Assembly (NCBI GenBank): GCA_014860585.1
Contig: JACZJL010000107.1
Coordinates: 62,001-126,000 of the forward strand
Source of the DNA: Bacteroidales bacterium
GTDB lineage: Bacteria; Bacteroidota; Bacteroidia; Bacteroidales; 4484-276
Length of the DNA stretch: 64,000 bases
Direction: 5' to 3'
How positions within the stretch are numbered: the stretch's first letter is position 1; every line of letters starts with the position of its first letter. A program made the translations under genes and the position numbers. The notes beneath the pieces were generated by a model. The model was not told the DNA's origin. It ran no database searches and saw nothing but the letters and a program-made list of their open reading frames with translations. Shown here piece by piece: positions 8,301 to 18,565 of the stretch.

Positions 8301-11300
8301 ATGAGCACTTATTACAAATTTACCAGCACATTTTACAAGGTACTTTTTCTATTTGCTGCACTCAGCTTAACATTGCCGCTGAGTTCGCAAGTATTGACCA
8401 AACCCGATAATGATCCGGGTAAAAATGACCCGGCTCAGGAGAATAAAACTTCCACCTCCGGGAAAGAATCAGACAAAGTTGCAACTTACGCACCCCTTGA
8501 CATCGTTGATGCACTTGCTCCTCAGGCCGTAACTTACCAGGAAATGGAGTTGCGGGCTAAGTACCACACATATATACCCGGTGAAATAGTAGTTGCGATG
8601 GAGTTGGGAACCTCTAAAGCCAATGCTGCATCGGTTCTGGGGCAGTTTAACTGGCAGGGTCTTTTTGTGCAGCAAGGGGTCAAACTTAGTTCGGTGTTAA
8701 TGAAAGTTGACCGGGGCTCTTTTCGCAGCATTGCGCTGGTGCTTTTATCTTTGCCTGAAGGCCTGGAGGTGTTTGACGCAATGAAAAAGCTGGAAGGCAA
8801 AAGTGGTGTTTTATGGAGTTCACCCAATTTCATCTATGACGGTGACCCCCGCGAATTCATTCCCAACGACCCCAGTTATGCTTCTCAGTATCATCACCCA
8901 TTAATGAATAATCATCTGGCCTGGGATATTACTCTTGGCAGCTCATCCATAATTGTTGGAATAACCGATGATGGCGTGGAACTGACACACAGCGATCTGG
9001 CGCCAAATATTTGGGTTAATGCCGGAGAAATAGCAGGTAATGGTATAGATGACGACGGTAATGGTTACATAGACGATGTAAACGGATGGGATTTTTCCAA
9101 CGGAAATAACAACCCGAATCCTGACCAGCCATCTCATAGCCATGGTACACACGTTGCAGGTATCACTGCCGCACGCACCGACAATGCGATAGGTGTGGCA
9201 GGCGTCGCTGGTCATTCCACGATCATGCCGCTTCAGTTTTATAACAATATAACCTGGACAGCGGCTATGATCAACGAGACATTTACTTATGCTGCCGATA
9301 ACGGAGCTAAAATTGTCAACACAAGTTATAACATTGATGGTTGGGTTGGTGACCCTGTGTTCACTGCCGGCTTACAATACCTCTATGACGCCGGGGTATT
9401 GCATCTTAATTCAGCAGGAAATAACAGCCAGCTTAACCCTCCACGCCAGGCATTTCAGCAAACATTGTTGGTTGCAAGCACCGATAACGCTGATGTAAAG
9501 AGCAGCTTCAGTAACTACGGAAATGGCGTTGATGTATCGGCGCCGGGAAGTTTGATTCTTTCAACAGTTACTGGGAACAGCTATGATTATTATTCCGGAA
9601 CCAGTATGGCTACACCCAATGCTGCGGGAGTGGCAGCGCTGATCTGGTCTGCTAATCCAACCTGGACACGCGACCAGGTGGCCGCTCAATTGCTGGCGAC
9701 AGCCGACAATATAGATGCGTCAAATCCGACACGTATCGGCCTGCTTGGATCAGGACGGGTAAACAGCTATGCTGCACTAACTGCTGCTTTAGAACCACCT
9801 CAGGTCAAATCGTTGGTGGGCTTACCTGCTGAAGGAACCACAGTTTTAACAGGCGATGTAAATACTTTCTCAGTAGTTTTTAACCAGGTGATGAACCCTG
9901 CTTCAGTTAACGACCTCGCAAATTTTGAACTGCGCTCAGCAGGACTGAACGGAATTTTCGGCGATGCTGATGACGAACTGGTCCCATTGACTACCAACCT
10001 GGTTTATATGGTGGGAACAAACCAAATGACTTTCCAGATTTCGAACCTCCCCCTTACTTGCGGTAATTATCGCTTCAGCCTTCTTTCCGGCGGACTGGAA
10101 AATCCATTTGGAACTGACCTGGACGGAGATGGAAATGGTACTGGCGGAGATCATTACGTGCGCAATTTCAGTGTTGTGGATAACTACTATTATTTCGATG
10201 GCGATGGCGACGGATATGGAACCGGTGCGCCGTTGGCAATTTGCTCTCCTGGTTCAGATTATGTTTTACTTGGTGGCGACTGCGATGATGCTGACCCACT
10301 TATCAATCCGGGCGCTTCAGAAATGTGTGATGGGGTGGATAACAATTGTGATGGAATAGTAGATTTTCCGTCTGGTGAATCTTATGTCAGTTCCGATGTT
10401 CCTATGGCCATTTCAACGTCAGGCACACCTACCGTAACATCCACACTTACCATCAGCGGAGCAACAGGTGATATCGTAGATTTGAATGTAAAAAATCTTG
10501 ATGTGCTGCATACCTGGATGGGAGACCTTAAAGTGACCCTAACTTCGCCGGGAGGAACCGTTTTCATTTTATTCGATCGCCCTGGCTACAACGGATCCGG
10601 TTTTGGATGTTCCCAAAATAATATCCTGGTAACTTTTGATGATGAGGCCGCACTTACTGCTGATGATTTTGAAACCACTTGCAATTCATCATCAACCACA
10701 ACTCCTCCTCACACTTATGCCATCTCAGGCAGCTACCAGCCGATTGACCTCTTATCCTCTCTCAATGGGACAAGCCCAAATGGTTTATGGACACTCACTG
10801 TATTTGATAGCTATACCGGTGATGGTGGATCAATCGAAGGATGGGGACTGGAAATCTCAGTGCCGGTTGCCACCACCACTTATTACGCAGATACTGATGG
10901 CGATGGATACGGAGACCTGCTGAGCAGCGTTGAGCTTGGTTGTACTCCAACAGATGGATTTGTGCTTGATAACACCGACTGCGATGATACCAATCCTGAC
11001 ATTAACCCCGCTGCTACAGAAGTTTGCGATGGCGTGGACAACAACTGCGATGGACAAATAGATGAAGGTGGTATTTGCTGCCCTCCCAATAGTACTTATA
11101 CTATCAACGACCTGGGCGATGAGCCGGATGTTATTCCTGGCGACGGGATTTGCGCTACAGCATCAGGCGTTTGTACCCTGAGAGCGGCAGTAATGGAAGT
11201 TAACGCACTTACCGGCTGTTCACCACTTACAATAGACTTCGACATTACAGGTACAATTGACCTTTCTACTTCATTACCTGCAATAAACCATCCCGATCTG

Positions 11301-14300
11301 ATCATAGATGGTCCGGGAGCTGAGCAACTAACTGTTCAACGTAGCTCAGCTGTTGGTACACCAGAATTTAGGATTTTTACTATAAATACGGCTAAAACAG
11401 TATTAATAGATGACCTGACTTTGAGAAATGGTTACGCACAAAATGGAGGCGCCATCCAAAACAATGGTGATCTTACCGTTAACCATTGTATAATAAGTGG
11501 AAATACCGGAACAGGAAATGGCGGGGGTGGTATTGCAAATTATGGCATTCTCGTCATGAATAATTGCCTTGTATCCGGAAATACTTCGACTTTTTCGGGT
11601 GGTGGACTACTTCAAATCAATGGGGGAACTACAACAGCCACCTCGTGCAGGTTCACCGAAAATTCAGCACTTTACAGTTCAGCCATCGGGAATCAGGGTA
11701 TCAGTATTCCGGCACAGATGTATTTTATCAACTGCATTATCGATGGCAACATTTCAAACTCCGAATCTGCATTGGGAACTATTGCCAGTGGAGCTGCTAC
11801 CTCGGTGAACTTGTTGAATTGTTCCGTTATCGGAAATACGGGACCATATGGTGTTATTTGTAACTCAAATGCTGGCGCAAGTACATTGACCTATCAGAAT
11901 TCAATCTTTTATAATCCCGGTTCAACCAATATTGCTGGTAGTGGATTTAGTTCGCTGGGTAACAATATTAGCAGCGATGGATCAGGCAACCTTACGGAAT
12001 CCGGCGATATGCCGAATACTGATCCAAACCTGGCATCATTAACAGATCCGTTTCCGCTGGAATGTTCACCGGCTATCGATAATGGCAATGACGATGCCAA
12101 TTCAACTGCTAACGATTTTGCCGGTAATCCGCGCAAGTTTGATGCTATCCCTGGTGGTAGTGTCATCGATATTGGCGCCTATGAGTATCAAAATCAATCG
12201 CCTGTAACCGGGGATCCTTCCCAGTTTGGCGACAATGTTTGGAATGTGTATGCCTGGAATGCAGGTGGTGCTCAAATACCAAATAACGATGCATGGAATC
12301 TGAACTATTCGGGTTACTATGTGGAAACCAATCTAAGCTTCAATACCGAGGACAGGTGGCCTCAGGCAGGCTCTCCGTCAGATGCTGACGGATATGTTGG
12401 CTGTCCGGTAGGTATCGATTATCACTCTTTCAGTTATAAGCGTAAGGGATTTTCTGACGGTGTTTATACCATAAATGTTGACAACCATGATGATGCTGCA
12501 CAGCTCTTTATAAATGGAACCAATGTTTGGGAGCATAATGGTTGTTGCGATAGCCATCCCGGTGTCTGGGCAGGAACACTAGGCGCAGGTGATGAAGTTG
12601 AATTCCGTGTAACAGAAGCCGGAGGAGGAAGCCTCGGAAAATTATCCTTTATTCCCGGTGACCCGACTCAGTTTGGCAATGGTGCCTGGAATGTATACGT
12701 TTGGAATGCCGGAGGAGCCGGTATCCCAAACAATAGTTCATGGGCTCTGAATTATTCCGGCTATTACGTTGATGATAACCTAAATATCGATACCCAGGAC
12801 AGATGGGATCTGACCGGAGCCCCTTCAGATGCATCAGGCTATCAGGGCAATCCGGTTGGCATCGACTATCATTCATATAGTTACAAGCGTAAAGGTTTTC
12901 CTGCTGGTTCTTATGAACTGGATGTGGATGGCCATGACGATGCCGCCCAACTGTTCATTAACGGAACCAAAGTTTGGGAACACAATGGCTGTTGCGATGT
13001 TCACCACAATGTTTGGTCAGGCACACTGGGGCTAACTGATGAAATAGAGTTCCGCGTAACTGAAGGGGGTGGAGGAAGCCTCGGAGCACTAACCTTTGTT
13101 GAATGCCCGGGTATCAGCAGAATCTTTGTGGACGCTGATGCCACAGGAGCCAATACCGGTGCCTCATGGACTGATGCTTTCACTGATCTGCAAGCCGCCT
13201 TTTCTCATCTGTGTTCTGAAGTTACAGAAGTATGGGTAGCCAGTGGTACTTATTATCCAACCACAGGCACTGACCGCACTGTTTCATTCATTATGAAAAA
13301 TGGAACTGCCATTTATGGTGGTTTTGAAGGTACCGAAGATCCTCTGTCATTTAATTTAGATGACCGTGATTTTACTGCAAATGAAACCATCCTGAGTGGA
13401 GACATTGGCGCAGTTAACGATACCTCCGATAACAGTTACCATGTTGTGTTTAACTACCATACTTACCTGGATAACTCAGCCGTTATTGATGGTTTTACAA
13501 TTACAGGTGGCAATGCAAATAGTGATATTGCTCCCCACAGGTCTGGTGGAGGATTTATGAACAGGCTTTCTGCCCCAGCAATCAGTAATTGCATAATAAA
13601 AGAGAATTTTGCTGTTCTGCACGGAGCCGGAATTTGGCAATATGATCCGTCCAACACGTCTTACATAAGTAACAGTTCTATACTCTATAATTCAGCCGGC
13701 AATTGGGGCGGGGGAATTTTTGCATGGAATGATTTAGATGTAAGTGATTGCATATTTGATGGTAATCATGCAGATAATGCGGGAGGCATATTTATGGGCA
13801 ATGGGGTTTTGGAACTCGCCAACTCAATAGTCAAAAATAATACAACAGTTTATCAGGGAAGCGCTATAAATATTCAGGACAGCCCAGGTTCCACAATTAC
13901 CAATTGCCTCATTACAGGTAATTCCAGCGAGACTTCGCAGGGTGGCATCGCAAATTACAACTCTTATGGCCCAACTTCAGTGTTAACACTGATCAATACT
14001 ACGATTGCTAATAACACATCGCAAGCCCCTTATGCAGGAGTATGGTCAGCAGGAACAAACTCAAAAATAAACTTAATAAATTCACTTGTTGCTAATAACA
14101 GCCCTGTTAACTTTTATGCTGATGCGGGAAGTACAATAAGCGATTTCATTTCGATGGGCAATAACCTCGACAGCGACGGAACAAGTGGCTTTTTAAATGG
14201 AACCAATGGAGATATCGTAGGATTTGATCCACTTTTTATCTCTGATGATGATTTCCACTTACAGCCATGTTCACCTGCTATTGATGCCGGAAATAACACG

Positions 14301-16115
14301 GATGCTCCCGGTGATGACCTCGACGGAAATGCCAGACCTTTCAGTCCCATGGGAAATGACCCTGCAACTGTGGATATAGGCTGCTTTGAATATAGCATAA
14401 CAACAGATATCTGTGCAATCTGCCCTGCGATGGCCGATGCAGGAAATGATGGTGGTATTTTCCCGGGTGATCAATATGAGATTCTGGATGCTACAGCTGA
14501 GAACTATATTTCAGTATTTTGGACTACAAGCGGTGATGGCAGTTTTGATGATGAAACTATATTAAATCCGCTTTATACGCCAGGTATTAACGATATTGCA
14601 GCCGGAGGTGTTGAATTAACTTTGTCGATTGAAGGCTTAAATACCTGTGGAATTGGAGATAACGACCAGATGTTCCTGAGTATTTACCAGCCGCCAACAG
14701 TCGAAATTACTGCTCCACTTGATGGTGATATTTTTTATGATTATGCACTGACAGTTGAAGGAACTGCTGCCGATATCAACAACGATTTAGTAGTAATTTT
14801 TGTTAACCTGAATGGCGGTGGATGGGAACCGGCCACAGGAACCAATAACTGGTCGAAAGACCTGATGCTGGCCACTGGCGAAAACCTGATCCAGGCCAAA
14901 GCCATGGATGCACAAGGACTTGAATCAGCCATTTCAGAGATAACAGTAATCCTGAGCATTCAGATTATTTCCATCCCTGAAGGCTGGTCAATCATCTCTT
15001 CTTACCTCAACCCCAATGATCCTGCCCTTGAAGTTGTAATGGAAGACGTCACCATTCCCGGCAACCTTACCATAATGCTTGGTAAAAACGGAATCTTCTG
15101 GCCGGATTATAGTATCAACACCATTGGTAACTGGAACGTTTTTGAAGGTTACAAGGTAAAATATCAGCAGGCTGTAGAACTCACTATTCATGGTAATAAA
15201 CTAAACGACAACAGCGTAACCTTTAGCGAAGGTTTCCACATCATTCCGGTATTGTCCAATGTTCCTTCACTTATTTCAGAGATTTTTGCAGACCCGGCCA
15301 ATGATCTAAAATACATGTTCGATCTTACATCCGGGCAAATTTACTGGCCGCTGGGTGGCATCCAAACACTTACAACGCTGTTGCCGGGCAAAGGATACCT
15401 TGCCAATTTCAATAAGCAGGTAAACCTGAATTTCCCCGAATACCAGGCATTGAAATCGTCAGCCGTTGTACCTGATTTTGTTTCTGAGCAAAGGGGTCCG
15501 TGGGAATATTCCAGATCCGGTGAAGTACATTTCATTTCACTCTTTGCCCAGGCCGTTGATGAACTTGGTCAATACTCACACATCGGGGCATTCAACAGCA
15601 ATGGTGATTGTATCGGCTTTGCCGAATTAGCAGGAAAAAATCAGAACATACTTCTGACTGTTTACGGCAATGATGCCACCAACGAGAATAAAACTGGCGC
15701 CGATGTTGGTGAAATGATTACTTTCAGGGGTTATGATCCTGCAACCGGCAGGGAAATGACACTGGAAGCAATCTATGATCATACATTTACCAATCACGAC
15801 GGGTTATTTGCCCTGAACGGACTTTCAGCGATTGTGGATTTCAAGGAAAGTACAACAGGTTTCGGAGTACAAGCACTGAGTTCACAGATCAGTGTGTATC
15901 CCAATCCGGCTGATGATCTTGTCACCATTTACATAAGCAGCAACGATCGTGAAGTTACTTATGCTATTTCAGATGTTGATGGAAAACTTGTTTATCAATC
16001 CAACTTTTCAGGAAGCGAAACGTCACTCAATGTGAGCGATTTCAAACCAGGTATTTATATGATCAGGTTGGAGATCGGCGGGGAAATCTTTACCAGGAGA
16101 CTGGTGGTGATGTAA
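8301..16115 (+). CDS. Giant secreted subtilisin-like (S8) multidomain protein with T9SS sorting domain
   Basis: A 2604-residue secreted protein. In order: signal peptide (about 1-32); propeptide-like region; S8 peptidase domain with catalytic Asp in GITDDGVELTHSD (about 221), His in SHGTHVAGI (about 280), oxyanion Asn in LNSAGNNS and Ser in SGTSMATPNAAG (about 434); two Asp-rich, Cys-containing MopE-like segments (DCDD...CDGVDNNCDG) around 630-690 and 860-925; a proprotein-convertase P-like beta-sandwich between them; a CSLREA-like motif (VCTLRAAVMEVNAL) leading into a right-handed beta-helix-like region; a 149-residue tandem duplication (1304-1601); a second beta-helix-like region to about 2030; an Ig-like domain; the GW/YWP double module (about 2224-2382); a second shared module; and a T9SS type-A tail (ISVYPNPADD ... 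GIYMIRLEIG). The protein is predicted to be cell-surface attached or released. The substrate is unknown. The peptidase and T9SS calls are firm; the other domain names are by resemblance. Confidence 0.9.
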   Translation: MSTYYKFTSTFYKVLFLFAALSLTLPLSSQVLTKPDNDPGKNDPAQENKTSTSGKESDKVATYAPLDIVDALAPQAVTYQEMELRAKYHTYIPGEIVVAMELGTSKANAASVLGQFNWQGLFVQQGVKLSSVLMKVDRGSFRSIALVLLSLPEGLEVFDAMKKLEGKSGVLWSSPNFIYDGDPREFIPNDPSYASQYHHPLMNNHLAWDITLGSSSIIVGITDDGVELTHSDLAPNIWVNAGEIAGNGIDDDGNGYIDDVNGWDFSNGNNNPNPDQPSHSHGTHVAGITAARTDNAIGVAGVAGHSTIMPLQFYNNITWTAAMINETFTYAADNGAKIVNTSYNIDGWVGDPVFTAGLQYLYDAGVLHLNSAGNNSQLNPPRQAFQQTLLVASTDNADVKSSFSNYGNGVDVSAPGSLILSTVTGNSYDYYSGTSMATPNAAGVAALIWSANPTWTRDQVAAQLLATADNIDASNPTRIGLLGSGRVNSYAALTAALEPPQVKSLVGLPAEGTTVLTGDVNTFSVVFNQVMNPASVNDLANFELRSAGLNGIFGDADDELVPLTTNLVYMVGTNQMTFQISNLPLTCGNYRFSLLSGGLENPFGTDLDGDGNGTGGDHYVRNFSVVDNYYYFDGDGDGYGTGAPLAICSPGSDYVLLGGDCDDADPLINPGASEMCDGVDNNCDGIVDFPSGESYVSSDVPMAISTSGTPTVTSTLTISGATGDIVDLNVKNLDVLHTWMGDLKVTLTSPGGTVFILFDRPGYNGSGFGCSQNNILVTFDDEAALTADDFETTCNSSSTTTPPHTYAISGSYQPIDLLSSLNGTSPNGLWTLTVFDSYTGDGGSIEGWGLEISVPVATTTYYADTDGDGYGDLLSSVELGCTPTDGFVLDNTDCDDTNPDINPAATEVCDGVDNNCDGQIDEGGICCPPNSTYTINDLGDEPDVIPGDGICATASGVCTLRAAVMEVNALTGCSPLTIDFDITGTIDLSTSLPAINHPDLIIDGPGAEQLTVQRSSAVGTPEFRIFTINTAKTVLIDDLTLRNGYAQNGGAIQNNGDLTVNHCIISGNTGTGNGGGGIANYGILVMNNCLVSGNTSTFSGGGLLQINGGTTTATSCRFTENSALYSSAIGNQGISIPAQMYFINCIIDGNISNSESALGTIASGAATSVNLLNCSVIGNTGPYGVICNSNAGASTLTYQNSIFYNPGSTNIAGSGFSSLGNNISSDGSGNLTESGDMPNTDPNLASLTDPFPLECSPAIDNGNDDANSTANDFAGNPRKFDAIPGGSVIDIGAYEYQNQSPVTGDPSQFGDNVWNVYAWNAGGAQIPNNDAWNLNYSGYYVETNLSFNTEDRWPQAGSPSDADGYVGCPVGIDYHSFSYKRKGFSDGVYTINVDNHDDAAQLFINGTNVWEHNGCCDSHPGVWAGTLGAGDEVEFRVTEAGGGSLGKLSFIPGDPTQFGNGAWNVYVWNAGGAGIPNNSSWALNYSGYYVDDNLNIDTQDRWDLTGAPSDASGYQGNPVGIDYHSYSYKRKGFPAGSYELDVDGHDDAAQLFINGTKVWEHNGCCDVHHNVWSGTLGLTDEIEFRVTEGGGGSLGALTFVECPGISRIFVDADATGANTGASWTDAFTDLQAAFSHLCSEVTEVWVASGTYYPTTGTDRTVSFIMKNGTAIYGGFEGTEDPLSFNLDDRDFTANETILSGDIGAVNDTSDNSYHVVFNYHTYLDNSAVIDGFTITGGNANSDIAPHRSGGGFMNRLSAPAISNCIIKENFAVLHGAGIWQYDPSNTSYISNSSILYNSAGNWGGGIFAWNDLDVSDCIFDGNHADNAGGIFMGNGVLELANSIVKNNTTVYQGSAINIQDSPGSTITNCLITGNSSETSQGGIANYNSYGPTSVLTLINTTIANNTSQAPYAGVWSAGTNSKINLINSLVANNSPVNFYADAGSTISDFISMGNNLDSDGTSGFLNGTNGDIVGFDPLFISDDDFHLQPCSPAIDAGNNTDAPGDDLDGNARPFSPMGNDPATVDIGCFEYSITTDICAICPAMADAGNDGGIFPGDQYEILDATAENYISVFWTTSGDGSFDDETILNPLYTPGINDIAAGGVELTLSIEGLNTCGIGDNDQMFLSIYQPPTVEITAPLDGDIFYDYALTVEGTAADINNDLVVIFVNLNGGGWEPATGTNNWSKDLMLATGENLIQAKAMDAQGLESAISEITVILSIQIISIPEGWSIISSYLNPNDPALEVVMEDVTIPGNLTIMLGKNGIFWPDYSINTIGNWNVFEGYKVKYQQAVELTIHGNKLNDNSVTFSEGFHIIPVLSNVPSLISEIFADPANDLKYMFDLTSGQIYWPLGGIQTLTTLLPGKGYLANFNKQVNLNFPEYQALKSSAVVPDFVSEQRGPWEYSRSGEVHFISLFAQAVDELGQYSHIGAFNSNGDCIGFAELAGKNQNILLTVYGNDATNENKTGADVGEMITFRGYDPATGREMTLEAIYDHTFTNHDGLFALNGLSAIVDFKESTTGFGVQALSSQISVYPNPADDLVTIYISSNDREVTYAISDVDGKLVYQSNFSGSETSLNVSDFKPGIYMIRLEIGGEIFTRRLVVM
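12210..13103 (+). repeat. Two tandem 447-bp (149-residue) in-frame repeats
   Basis: Copy 1 (12210-12656) and copy 2 (12657-13103) encode the same domain. Both carry QFG..WNVY.WNAGGA.IPNN, NYSGYYV, VGIDYHS.SYKRKGF, HDDAAQLFINGT.VWEHNGCCD and a final VEFRVTE-type strand. Copies differ at many codons, so the duplication is not recent. The phrase HDDAAQLFINGT resembles a carbohydrate- or ligand-binding beta-sandwich, but I cannot name a family with certainty. Confidence 0.85.
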
Positions 16116-16186
16116 CCTGTCATGATTATTTAATCCATCCTATTTACCAATAGCATCCTGCATTTGCGGGATACGATCGGAGAGTA

Positions 16187-16220
16187 AAACAGCCGGGGTT
16201 TCGACTCCGGCTGTTTGTTT
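16187..16220. terminator. Convergent bidirectional terminator
   Basis: AAACAGCCGG and CCGGCTGTTT form a 10-bp stem with a 10-base loop, followed by a T-rich run. It lies between the ends of the convergent giant protease gene and rnr and can serve both. Confidence 0.75.
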
Positions 16221-16243
16221 GTAAATTAGGCTGCAAGTTACTC

Positions 16244-18421
16244 TCAGGCTAATTCGTAATCAAGTCGTTTTTTCCGGATATCGATGTTTTTGACGCGTAT
16301 GCGGATCGGGTCTCCGAGTTTGTATTCGCGCTGGTGGCGGTGGCCTACTACCTTGTAGTTTTCTTCGTCGAGGTAGTAAAAATCGTCATCCATATCCTGC
16401 AATCTGATCATCCCCTCGCATTTGTTTTCTTTGATCTCAGCAAAAATTCCATATTTGGACACACCGGAAATCAGGCTGTCGAACTCCTGACCAATTTTGT
16501 CCGACATGTATTCGGCCTGTTTGTATTTCACTGACGACCGTTCGGCATCCTGTGCTTTGCGTTCCATTTCGGAGGAATGCTTGCATTTCTCTTCGTATTC
16601 AGTAATTTCTACCGATGGTTTTTTGTCGAGGTAACGCTGCAATAACCGGTGAACCATCAGATCGGGATAACGGCGGATAGGAGAGGTGAAATGGGTGTAA
16701 AAAGGAAACGCCAGCCCATAATGCCCTATATTTTGTGTTGAGTACTCGGCTTTGGCCATTGTACGAACGGCAAGGGTTTCCACAAGGTTTTCCTCACCCT
16801 TGCCATGTACTTTTTCGAACAAATCGTTGAAGGATTTGGCAAGGCTTCGCTCGGAACTGATTTTAATCTTGTAGCCCAGTTTCCCTACAAACTGGATAAA
16901 CTGGTTGAGTTTTTCGGGTGAAGGCTGATCGTGAATACGATACACAAAAGTCTTTGGTTCGATGGTACCGCGCTTTCGCCCGATTCGCTCTGCCACGCGA
17001 CGGTTGGCCAGCAGCATGAAATCCTCGATCAGGAAATTGGATTCTTTTTGCTCTTTAATAAAAACATCAATGGGCTTTCCCTTTTCATCCAACTTAAATT
17101 TCACTTCCTGTGTGTGAAAACTGATGGCGCCTTTGCTGAAGCGGGCATCTTTGAGTTTGGATGCCAGCCCCCAGAGCACTTTTATTTCTTCGGCCAGGTC
17201 ACCCGTACCACTTTCGATAATCTGCTGTGCTTCCTCATAATTGAATCGCCTGTCACTGTTGATGATGGTTCGGCCAAACCATTCATTGATAATCTTTGCG
17301 TTGTCGTCTAGTTCAAAAACCGCCGAAAAGCAGAGCTTGTCTTCATTTGGCCGGAGCGAACATACATTATTGGATAGTTTTTCCGGTAACATTGGGATTA
17401 CCCGGTCAACCAGGTAAATGGAGGTGGCGCGCTCAAACGCCTCCTTGTCGGTTAATGTACCGGGCTTAACGTAATAAGAAACATCGGCAATGTGAACACC
17501 CACTTCATGGTTGCCGTTGGCAAGTTTTCGATACGATAGGGCATCATCAAAATCCTTGGCATCAAAAGGATCGATGGTGAACGTAGTGATCTTCCTGAAA
17601 TCTTTCCGGCTTTTGATTTCCTGTTCAGGTATTTCGATCGGTATTCTTGCTACTTCTTTTTCCACCTCCTTTGAAAACGAGAGCGGGAAGTCGTTTTCGA
17701 CCAGGATAGCCTGCATTTCCACTTCGTTATCGCCGGGCTTACCCAGTACCTGCACCACTTCGCCAAACGGGTTGTTGGCATGTTCGGGCCATTCGGTCAT
17801 TCTCACCACCACTTTTTCGCCGTGTCTGGCGTTGTTCAGATTCGACAGTGGAATAAAAATATCAACCGGCATTGACGGACTTTCAGAAATCATGAAAGCA
17901 AATTTGGCCGATTTTTCTATTGTTCCTACAAAATTGGTTTTGGCTCTTTTGATGATTTCGATAACTTCGCCTTCCGGTTTGTGTCCTTTCCTGCGGGGGA
18001 AAAGACGCACTTTCACCTCATCGCCATGAAGTGCATGGCCGGTGTGGTTAGAACCGATGAAGACATCCTCGCCCAGGTCGGGTGATGTCACATAGGCCTT
18101 TCCTGTTTGCTTCATATCAACCTTACCGGTAATAGTGGCTTTAAACCCTTTTTCTGTACTCAGCTTTTCCGGATTGGCTTTGAATTTGCCACGCCGCAAC
18201 TGCTCCAGTTCGCCAAGCGAAGTAAGTTCAAGCATCACTTCACTCAACAGGTTTTTGGAGGCTTTATCGTGTGCCCCCATTACATGTGCAATCTGCTTGT
18301 AGTTGAAAGAGCCAAAAGGATTTTCGGCGAAATGATTGCGTACCCCTGCAATAATTGCTTTCCTGCCAAGGCGTACTTTCCCGGCGGAATCTTTTTTTGG
18401 AGGTTTTGGTTTTTTTGCCAT
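16244..18421 (-). CDS. rnr: Ribonuclease R (RNB-family 3'-5' exoribonuclease)
   Basis: 725 residues, normal for RNase R, which degrades structured RNA processively from the 3' end. Order of parts: a basic N-terminus (MAKKPKPPKKDSAGKVRLGR) with a winged-helix region, cold-shock-like RNA-binding domains with VFIGSNHTGHALHGDEV, the RNB catalytic domain with the metal-binding Asp cluster TFTIDPFDAKDFDDALSY around residue 284, the family signature AFPFYTHFTSPIRRYPDLMVHRLL, and a C-terminal S1 domain ending in VKNIDIRKKRLDYELA. It is transcribed alone, convergent with the giant protease gene and divergent from the pyrophosphatase gene. Confidence 0.97.
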   Translation of the reverse strand: MAKKPKPPKKDSAGKVRLGRKAIIAGVRNHFAENPFGSFNYKQIAHVMGAHDKASKNLLSEVMLELTSLGELEQLRRGKFKANPEKLSTEKGFKATITGKVDMKQTGKAYVTSPDLGEDVFIGSNHTGHALHGDEVKVRLFPRRKGHKPEGEVIEIIKRAKTNFVGTIEKSAKFAFMISESPSMPVDIFIPLSNLNNARHGEKVVVRMTEWPEHANNPFGEVVQVLGKPGDNEVEMQAILVENDFPLSFSKEVEKEVARIPIEIPEQEIKSRKDFRKITTFTIDPFDAKDFDDALSYRKLANGNHEVGVHIADVSYYVKPGTLTDKEAFERATSIYLVDRVIPMLPEKLSNNVCSLRPNEDKLCFSAVFELDDNAKIINEWFGRTIINSDRRFNYEEAQQIIESGTGDLAEEIKVLWGLASKLKDARFSKGAISFHTQEVKFKLDEKGKPIDVFIKEQKESNFLIEDFMLLANRRVAERIGRKRGTIEPKTFVYRIHDQPSPEKLNQFIQFVGKLGYKIKISSERSLAKSFNDLFEKVHGKGEENLVETLAVRTMAKAEYSTQNIGHYGLAFPFYTHFTSPIRRYPDLMVHRLLQRYLDKKPSVEITEYEEKCKHSSEMERKAQDAERSSVKYKQAEYMSDKIGQEFDSLISGVSKYGIFAEIKENKCEGMIRLQDMDDDFYYLDEENYKVVGHRHQREYKLGDPIRIRVKNIDIRKKRLDYELA

Positions 18422-18565
18422 AATGATTTGTATTGGAGGTTGCGAAGGTAGGTAAAGTTTAGCAAATACCCACTCTCCAAAATCAATGCATTAAAATCAC
18501 CAATTCAATCCAAACAGAATTTAATGTTTAATTTCGCGGCCTCAAAATCACTAATGTCATCTGAT

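Noticed and set aside
17511-18029. 172-codon plus-strand ORF opposite rnr
   Set aside because: Ser/Thr-rich shadow translation opposite the RNB catalytic region; no start signals.
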